A DNA stretch of 8,414 nucleotides, taken from contig DATHDP010000008.1 in assembly GCA_035318985.1 (NCBI GenBank), positions 1-8,414 on the forward strand. The letters are read 5' to 3'. This DNA is from VBAS01 sp035318985. GTDB taxonomy: Bacteria > Bacteroidota > Bacteroidia > Chitinophagales > Chitinophagaceae. Shown piece by piece: positions 1 through 5,236 of the stretch. The notes beneath the pieces are model-generated. The model was not told the origin of the DNA. It saw only the letters and a list, made by a program, of their open reading frames with translations, and did not search any database. Positions within the stretch are counted from its first letter, which is position 1. Each line of letters starts with the position of its first letter. The translations under genes were made by a program, and so were the position numbers.

Positions 1-910
1 CGTTTGCAGTTGCGCCAGTTGATCCGTATTGTGCTACATATTGTGCGTTGATCACTTCAACTGCCTGTGCGATCCATTGGTCACCATTCATCATCGCTAA
101 TTTTTTTGAAGCTTGATTATAACCCCCATACGCATTAAAAGTAATTTTAGCTTTCCCTGTCTGGCCACGTTTCGTTGTGATCAACACAACACCGTTTGAT
201 GCTCTTGAACCATAAATGGCCGCAGCAGCTGCATCTTTTAATACTTCAATACTTTCGATATCATTTGGATTGATATTATCCAACGGATTGCCAGTTGAAA
301 ATGTACCGTTACCGCTATTGCTTGCATTTACAGACAATGGGAAACCATCAACTACATAGAGTGGTTCGTTTCCTCCACTGATAGAACCAGAACCACGTAC
401 TTGTATACTGAAACCTTTACCTGGTATACCTGTATTTTGTCTAACAGTAACACCAGCTAATTGTCCAACCAATGCCTGGTCTACACGAACAATAGGTCTT
501 TCATCAAAGTTTTCATTTTTCAATCTGCTAACCGCACCAGTTACACTTTTTTTCTTTTGAGTACCATACCCAACTACTACTACATCTTGTAATGAAGTAG
601 CCAGGCTTGACGTAGATATAGCAATTTCAGGCCTGTTATTAACGCTTACCTCCTGTGCGGCATAACCAACTGAAGTAACAACCAGAACAGAATTACCAGA
701 AGGAATATCCAGAACAAATATTCCTTCTGATGTAGTGGCTGTTGCTATCGCGGTTCCTTTTACCGTGACAGTGGCGCCAGATACAGGCTTACCTGTTTCA
801 TCCGTTACTTTTCCGGATACCCTAAAATTGTTTTGAGAAAATGAAACTAAAGAAATAGAGAAGAATAATAGCAGAATTATAGCTCTTGCTAAAGCAGTTT
901 TTCTTTTCAT
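1..910 (-). CDS. SusC/RagA-family TonB-dependent outer-membrane receptor, N-terminal part (3' end beyond left edge)
   Basis: An uninterrupted frame of 303 codons starts at the ATG at 910-908 and is still open at base 1, so only the N-terminal third of a receptor of roughly 1000 residues is present. Residues 1-25 form a signal peptide: basic MKRK, a hydrophobic core, and probable cleavage before QNN at 26. Residues about 29-105 are a carboxypeptidase-regulatory-like beta domain (VSGKVTDETGKPVSGATV at 31-48). The stretch DVVVVGYGTQKKKSVTGAV (109-127) is the SusC hallmark entering the plug domain. It is followed by QVRGSGSISGGNEPLYVVDG (170-189) and the plug end SIEVLKDAAAAAIYGSRASN (220-239). 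These proteins import glycans across the outer membrane with a SusD lipoprotein, which would be expected past the left edge. The position after rhamnose genes suggests a rhamnose-containing substrate, but the substrate cannot be read from this part. Confidence 0.96.
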   Translation of the reverse strand, partial: MKRKTALARAIILLLFFSISLVSFSQNNFRVSGKVTDETGKPVSGATVTVKGTAIATATTSEGIFVLDIPSGNSVLVVTSVGYAAQEVSVNNRPEIAISTSSLATSLQDVVVVGYGTQKKKSVTGAVSRLKNENFDERPIVRVDQALVGQLAGVTVRQNTGIPGKGFSIQVRGSGSISGGNEPLYVVDGFPLSVNASNSGNGTFSTGNPLDNINPNDIESIEVLKDAAAAAIYGSRASNGVVLITTKRGQTGKAKITFNAYGGYNQASKKLAMMNGDQWIAQAVEVINAQYVAQYGSTGATAN

Positions 911-1000
911 ACAGCAGCATTTTAATTTAAATGAACCACAAGTTAAAATTGTGATATTCACTTCTCATCCTGACCTATCCTGCTGCAAACAAGTATTTAC

Positions 1001-1011
1001 GCAATCGTTGC
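1001..1011. promoter_or_regulatory. Possible operator upstream of the SusC-like gene
   Basis: The bases GCAATCGTTGC form an inverted repeat of GCAA and TTGC around three bases. The site lies about 90 bp before the SusC-like start codon. The half-sites and the CG near the centre resemble operators of LacI-family repressors, which often control sugar genes. The arms are only four bases and I saw no second copy in the 4900-5236 gap, so this is a weak call. No exact Bacteroidota promoter (TAnnTTTG) is seen next to it; the run TACTTGTTTG at 995-986 on the minus strand is only loosely similar. Confidence 0.25.
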
Positions 1012-1022
1012 CGGAAAATATC

Positions 1023-1060
1023 AAAGAGAACTACATCGATGAAGTTTTAAGTAACTCTTT
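1023..1060 (-). terminator. Imperfect hairpin just after the lactate dehydrogenase stop codon; possible terminator
   Basis: On the minus strand, 5 nt after the stop codon of the lldD-like gene, AAAGAG (1060-1055) can pair with CTCTTT (1028-1023). Between them lies AACTTCATCGATGTAGTT (1046-1029), an 18-base palindrome with one mismatched pair. Eight unpaired bases (1054-1047) sit on one side. The stem is followed by GATATTTT, a short U-rich tail. It could end the rhamnose transcript before the SusC-like gene. The weak tail and AT-rich stem leave open that it is a protein-binding palindrome instead. Confidence 0.38.
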
Positions 1061-1065
1061 ATAAA

Positions 1066-2211
1066 TTAAATAAGATGCTTACAAAAATCAGAAGTTCTTT
1101 CACAACCAACCTGGTCCATCACCTGTTGCAATTGTGTTCTTAAAATAGAAATGACATGCTCTCCACCTTTATTTCCTAATGCTGATACTCCATACATAAA
1201 TGTTCTTCCGAGAAATGCAAACTCTGCACCAGAGGCCAAAGCTCTCGCAACATCAGGACCAGTGCGAATTCCGCTATCCATCATGATCTTTATTTTGTCT
1301 TTATAATTTTTAACGATAGGTATTAACGACCTGATCGTTGATTGGCCAGCATCAATTTGCCTTCCTCCGTGATTTGAAATAATGATCCCGTCTAATCCTA
1401 ATCGTATTGCCATTTCAGTATCTTCTGGCGAAGCGACTCCTTTCAAAACCAATTTTCCTTTCCACATATCACGAATGGGTGCAATCTTTTCTTCATTCAA
1501 TCTTCCTGAAAAAGTTTTATTCATGTACGCACCAAGTTGTTTCATGTCTAATCCTTTCGGCATATATGGTTTCATATTAGCAAATGCAGGTTGTCCATGA
1601 ATTAAGGTTCTGATTGCCCAATCAGGTCTGCCCATTATTTGTAAAATATTTCTAAGTGTCATTCTCGGAGGCATGGCTAAGCCATTACGAATATCTCTTG
1701 GCCGGTAACCAAAAGTTGGTACATCACATAAAATAACTAACACAGGACAATGTGCAGCTTCTGCTCTTTTTATAAGACTGTCCCGGATCTCATTTTCTAC
1801 CGGGTGGTATAGTTGATACCATGCTCTTCCTTCTGTCAATTGACTTATTCTTTCAATGCTTGATGTAGTTACTGTACTTAATATAAATGGAATATTATGT
1901 TCAAATGCCGCCTTTGCTAAAATTTCCGGAGCATTCGGCCACATCAATCCCTGCAAACCAACGGGAGCTACACCAAATGGTGCATCATATACATGACCAA
2001 ACAACTCTGTTTTCATGTCTGATGAAGTATGCTTAGCAAGATAGAAAGGTTGCAACTCAACCTGCCGCAACTCAGCCGTGTTCTTATAAAGATTTACATC
2101 TTCATTACATCCGCCATCGAGATATTCAAAAGCAAACTTTGGAATTTTCTTTTTTGCCTTTTTTATCAAATCATCGAGTGAAGGATAGCTTGTATTATAC
2201 TTCAATTTCAT
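1066..2211 (-). CDS. lldD: FMN-dependent alpha-hydroxy acid dehydrogenase, probably L-lactate dehydrogenase (quinone-linked)
   Basis: The 381-residue product has the length and motif order of the LldD/glycolate oxidase family, a TIM barrel binding FMN. Visible landmarks are Y30 in the early FEYLDGG segment, the flavin-contact loop APVGLQGL (82-89), WYQLY (131-135), D163 in CDVPTFGYRPRDIRNG (162-177), K257 in VLKGV, the active-site SNHGGRQID (279-287) with catalytic base H281 and substrate-binding R284, the phosphate-binding DSGIRTG (312-318) and LGRTFMYG (334-341). It should oxidise L-lactate to pyruvate and pass electrons to the respiratory chain. The context fits, because the rhaEW product makes L-lactate from L-lactaldehyde. 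It starts 37 nt after the kinase gene, consistent with one operon. Related 2-hydroxy acids remain possible substrates; lactate is inferred from the neighbours. Confidence 0.9.
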   Translation of the reverse strand: MKLKYNTSYPSLDDLIKKAKKKIPKFAFEYLDGGCNEDVNLYKNTAELRQVELQPFYLAKHTSSDMKTELFGHVYDAPFGVAPVGLQGLMWPNAPEILAKAAFEHNIPFILSTVTTSSIERISQLTEGRAWYQLYHPVENEIRDSLIKRAEAAHCPVLVILCDVPTFGYRPRDIRNGLAMPPRMTLRNILQIMGRPDWAIRTLIHGQPAFANMKPYMPKGLDMKQLGAYMNKTFSGRLNEEKIAPIRDMWKGKLVLKGVASPEDTEMAIRLGLDGIIISNHGGRQIDAGQSTIRSLIPIVKNYKDKIKIMMDSGIRTGPDVARALASGAEFAFLGRTFMYGVSALGNKGGEHVISILRTQLQQVMDQVGCERTSDFCKHLI

Positions 2212-2248
2212 TTTATAAAATTAATATTATTAACAGTTGAAAAACTTC

Positions 2249-3625
2249 TTACACTTTTGTTCCCTGTGTAACTGAATAAAGTTTTAAATCAATAATGTCA
2301 GAAGGGAGTTTTTTTGTATTCCAATACTGATGTATAGCTAAAGCTGCTCCTAATGCTGAAGCTTGCGGCACCGAAGCAGCATAAACTTCTATTTTTGGAA
2401 ATGCTTCAGCCAGCAAATACATATAAATTGGATTTTTGCTAAAGCCACCATCCACAAAGATTCTTTTTACATGTGCACCTTTCAACACAAGATTTGTGCT
2501 TCTTACCTGTTGTTTCATTATATCAGCTATCAACTGGTGATAGGCTTCTTCATATGATGAAAACTCATCCAATTTTCTGAATTGAAAATTAGATTCACGA
2601 TTGTCGCTAGTTCCTTTTTTAACAGATTTCTTTTTGTTTAATGCAGACAAGATCTGCAGATCACATTTAACTGTCGAATAATGATCCATTGGTTTTTTAA
2701 AAAAATCAGCAAGCCGCTTTACTTGTTGCTCATGTTCATACCCTGCAAAAAGTCTTGATGCTTTAACTGGTTTGCCATCGTAAGAAAGATAACAAAGACA
2801 ATCCTCGTCCAATTCGTAATCGGACAACATTGTATTGTTAAAAGGATTGATCGTTATACACCAGGTGCCTGTTGACAACAAAACAAACGGTTCATGAAAT
2901 GAAATAAAGTAAGGAATCAATGCAGATGAGCTGTCATGCAATCCTCCGCCTGCCGGTATTTGCCCATTTATTTTATCAGCTACTTTATCATATGATAATA
3001 TGGAAGGAAGTTTTATTGCAATGCCTTCTTTATTCACCCATTCATGATATTTTTTGTCCTGGAAATTCCAAAGATTGGTATGACTACCGATGCTTGTTAT
3101 ATCGGAATATAATTTTGAAGTAAGAATATAGCTGAGATATTGGGGCAGGTGCAAAGCATATTTTATTTTTTCGAAAATTTCAGGCTTCTCATATTTCAAC
3201 CTGTATAGTTGCATTCCCGAATTCAGGTTACCGAGAACAGGCGATGCTGTTTGCTTTGAAACCAAACTTTCTCCACCATAATCATTATAAAATTTCTTTT
3301 GTAAAGAAGGAGTATAAGGCTTCAGGTAATTGTATAGTGGAGGAATAACACTGAGGTCTTTATCAAGATAAACAAAGCTTGCTCCATAACCGGAGAAATT
3401 AACTGCTTTGATCTCGAAATCTTTATTTTGAGTTAAACGATCAAATGAATCTTTTATCCATTCGGTAAGCGCCGAAACATCTTCACAGGGAAAACCATCT
3501 TCATCTTTTATCTCTTCAAATTTTTTACCTTCTTCAAAAACCAATCGGTATTGCTCATTAAAAAGTAAAACCTTTTTATTTGTTTTACCTACATCAAAGA
3601 TCAATATGACAGGTGTTTTTGCCAT
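2249..3625 (-). CDS. rhaB: FGGY-family sugar kinase, probably L-rhamnulokinase
   Basis: The 458-residue product is an ASKHA-fold FGGY kinase. The phosphate-1 loop is FDVGKTNKK (10-18), the catalytic Asp is most likely D231 in AGGGLHDSSSALIPY (225-239), the phosphate-2 loop is STGTWCITIN (251-260), and the adenosine motif is FVDGGFSKNP (390-399), followed by ASALGAALA (422-430). From context it phosphorylates L-rhamnulose at O-1 with ATP, in the cytoplasm, before aldol cleavage. Its ATG shares one base with the TAA of rhaI (TAATG), which suggests translational coupling. It is shorter than E. coli RhaB and differs in both phosphate loops, so it belongs to a divergent FGGY branch. A lysine-rich stretch (about 330-351) is probably a surface insertion. 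Specificity rests on gene context; fuculose or another ketose is the main alternative. Confidence 0.87.
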   Translation of the reverse strand: MAKTPVILIFDVGKTNKKVLLFNEQYRLVFEEGKKFEEIKDEDGFPCEDVSALTEWIKDSFDRLTQNKDFEIKAVNFSGYGASFVYLDKDLSVIPPLYNYLKPYTPSLQKKFYNDYGGESLVSKQTASPVLGNLNSGMQLYRLKYEKPEIFEKIKYALHLPQYLSYILTSKLYSDITSIGSHTNLWNFQDKKYHEWVNKEGIAIKLPSILSYDKVADKINGQIPAGGGLHDSSSALIPYFISFHEPFVLLSTGTWCITINPFNNTMLSDYELDEDCLCYLSYDGKPVKASRLFAGYEHEQQVKRLADFFKKPMDHYSTVKCDLQILSALNKKKSVKKGTSDNRESNFQFRKLDEFSSYEEAYHQLIADIMKQQVRSTNLVLKGAHVKRIFVDGGFSKNPIYMYLLAEAFPKIEVYAASVPQASALGAALAIHQYWNTKKLPSDIIDLKLYSVTQGTKV

Positions 3626-4899
3626 TATAAACCTGTTGCAATATTTTTTGTTCCTCTTTCTTTTGTTAATTGCTTACGGATCTTTTCATCACGATAAAAC
3701 TGTAAAGGATCTAACGCACCGCCACTTCTTACTCTTGCTTCGGCAGCAATAGCTCTTATATCAGTACGGAATGTATCTTGTAAAATTTGTTGTGCAGCCA
3801 CTACATCATTTGAATCCTGCGCCGCATTCAACTTATTCCGATCAACAAGTAATGCATGTGTATAAGCCAGCATAATAGCATCAACAGACTGCAGCAGATC
3901 TTCCAAAGGATCTTTTACATTATGAGAAGCGTCGATCATCCATCCCAGGTCCTTTGAATGGTTCATGCCTCTTGCATCCATGCCTTCCACGAGTTCATTA
4001 AAAATCAAAAAAAGTTGGTAGGGTTTAATACTACCTACAGTAAGATCATCATCGCCATACTTACTGTCATTGAAATGAAAACCTGCCAACTTTCCTTCCA
4101 TTAATAATAAAGAAACGATCTGTTCAATATTTGCATTAGGTAAATGATGGCCAAGGTCAACCAGTGTATAAGCTTTCGGGCCCAGTTTGTTTACATAAAG
4201 TAATGATTGCCCCCAATCGGCTACTGTCACTGAATAAAAATTGGGTTCATACGCTTTATATTCTACAAAAACTTTCCAATTGGAAGGCAAGGCAGCATAT
4301 ATCTCCTGTAAACTTTCGAATGTATTCTGAAATGCTTTTCTGAAATTCAACTGGCCGGGAAAACAACTGCCATCACTTAACCAAACTGAGAGTGATTCTG
4401 AACCAAGTTCAACTCCATGTTTGATCACTTCAATATTGTGATCAATAGCTTGTTTACGTATTGCCTTGTTTACGTTTTGCAAAGAGCCAAATTTGTAAGT
4501 TAGTTCCTGGTCAGGTTGATCCTGGAATGTATTCGAGTTAACAGCATCAAATTTTAGATCCAGGTCAGCTGCTAACTTTTTTATTGCTGAATAATCTTTG
4601 GGAATATCCCAGGGAATATGAAGTGATATTGCGCCACTTGATTTATTGAGTGCATGAAGCAATCCTACATCTTCCATTTTTTGTTCAAGATTTCCGGGTT
4701 CGCCTGGACCGGGAAAGCGACCGAAACGAGTACCTCCGGTTCCTAATGCCCACGATGGAATTGCCACCTGGAATTCAATAAGCCTTTTTATTATTGCTTC
4801 GACATTGTCAACTTCACTTTTTATAAATGAAAAGCGTTGTTTGTGTTTTGCAAGGTTCTTTTCGTTATGGGTTGCAATCTGTTTTTTGTCAATTCTCAT
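3625..4899 (-). CDS. rhaI: L-rhamnose isomerase (Pseudomonas stutzeri-type RhaI)
   Basis: The 424-residue product interconverts L-rhamnose and L-rhamnulose, the first cytoplasmic step. It resembles the P. stutzeri L-rhamnose isomerase throughout rather than E. coli RhaA. It shares IPSWALGTGGTRFGRFPG (47-64), SLHIPWD (92-98), FDAVNSNTF (117-125), VEYKAYEP (212-219), LVDLGHH (246-252), GFHFNDSKYGDDD (273-285) and MIDASHNVKDP (321-331). From recalled knowledge of that enzyme, the structural metal ligands correspond to E213, D248, H275 and D323, the catalytic metal ligands to H251, D283 and D285, and the catalytic lysine to K215; all are present. The start at 4899 gives the usual N-terminal length, with a weak AGAAAG 6 nt upstream. 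The gene overlaps the kinase by one base and is preceded by a 337-bp gap, so it may have its own promoter. Confidence 0.95.
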   Translation of the reverse strand: MRIDKKQIATHNEKNLAKHKQRFSFIKSEVDNVEAIIKRLIEFQVAIPSWALGTGGTRFGRFPGPGEPGNLEQKMEDVGLLHALNKSSGAISLHIPWDIPKDYSAIKKLAADLDLKFDAVNSNTFQDQPDQELTYKFGSLQNVNKAIRKQAIDHNIEVIKHGVELGSESLSVWLSDGSCFPGQLNFRKAFQNTFESLQEIYAALPSNWKVFVEYKAYEPNFYSVTVADWGQSLLYVNKLGPKAYTLVDLGHHLPNANIEQIVSLLLMEGKLAGFHFNDSKYGDDDLTVGSIKPYQLFLIFNELVEGMDARGMNHSKDLGWMIDASHNVKDPLEDLLQSVDAIMLAYTHALLVDRNKLNAAQDSNDVVAAQQILQDTFRTDIRAIAAEARVRSGGALDPLQFYRDEKIRKQLTKERGTKNIATGL

Positions 4900-4930
4900 A
4901 TAGCTTTCTGTAAATTATATTTTCGATGTT

Positions 4931-4963
4931 CTAAGTTAATGTTTCTTTTTTCGGTTGATTCAA
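4931..4963 (-). promoter_or_regulatory. Weak promoter candidate for rhaI
   Basis: On the minus strand, TAACTTAG (4938-4931) matches the Bacteroidota -7 consensus TAnnTTTG with one mismatch. A TTG (4963-4961) lies 22 bp upstream, slightly more than the usual 19-21 bp. The -7 box ends about 31 nt before the rhaI ATG. AT-rich DNA gives such matches by chance, so this is only a candidate. Confidence 0.25.
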
Positions 4964-5006
4964 TTACCCACCCCGGTCGTTTATACTTCTGCAATTCTTC
5001 AATTCG

Positions 5007-5023
5007 CCCCTCCGGTGGAGGGG
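5007..5023. repeat. GC-rich hairpin in the rhaI upstream region
   Basis: CCCCTCC (5007-5013) and GGAGGGG (5017-5023) are a perfect 7-bp inverted repeat around a 3-base loop. It lies about 107 bp before the rhaI start codon. No T-run follows on either strand, so it does not look like a simple terminator. It could be a dispersed intergenic repeat or a folded leader segment that protects the rhaI message. Confidence 0.5.
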
Positions 5024-5187
5024 AAGCATCTGATATTCAACATTTCAATTTCAATGGGTAGAAATCAATCTGGCTTGTTGAATTATGCTGAATAGCAAAC
5101 AGAATGTACAAGAGTGCGACGCAACAGAAGTTGAACAAGGGAATTTAGTTGGCAACATAATTAAACCTAGCTGTAAAGAACATTATC

Positions 5188-5230
5188 AAAAAAAATCGAT
5201 GCTCGACCTAAGTCTCCCCTTTAGGGGGAC
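5188..5230 (-). terminator. Candidate rho-independent terminator after rhaEW
   Basis: Six bases after the rhaEW stop codon, the minus strand reads GTCCCCCTAAAGGGGAGAC (5230-5212). This folds into a GC-rich stem with one mismatch or bulge. A short spacer carries a second weak stem (TCGA-GCA-TCGA), and eight T residues follow (5195-5188). A stem followed by a U-run is the terminator pattern, but the strong stem sits some distance from the T-run and the adjacent stem has only four pairs. It may be partial, letting some transcripts continue into rhaI. Confidence 0.5.
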
Positions 5231-5236
5231 AGGGGG

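Larger units (their letters stand above)
4900..5236. other. 337-bp intergenic region between rhaEW and rhaI
   Basis: This is the longest stretch without a gene. On the minus strand it begins with a terminator-like structure after rhaEW (5230-5188). A middle part of no recognised function follows (about 5180-5030), then a GC-rich hairpin (5023-5007), then the leader of rhaI with a weak promoter candidate. No tRNA, riboswitch or protein gene was recognised. The only small open frame noted, 53 codons on the plus strand at 5085-5246, runs through the hairpin into the end of rhaEW and looks accidental. The two GC-rich hairpins stand out from their AT-rich surroundings and resemble short dispersed intergenic repeats. 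Confidence 0.6.

Noticed and set aside
911..1065. Exact Bacteroidota promoter (TTTG plus TAnnTTTG) upstream of the SusC-like gene
   Set aside because: No segment matches both boxes at the right spacing; the nearest runs match only partly, so no promoter is annotated.
2221..2233. Perfect AT-only palindrome TTAATATTATTAA between the kinase and lldD genes
   Set aside because: With a one-base centre it cannot form a useful hairpin, and such words are common by chance in AT-rich spacers.
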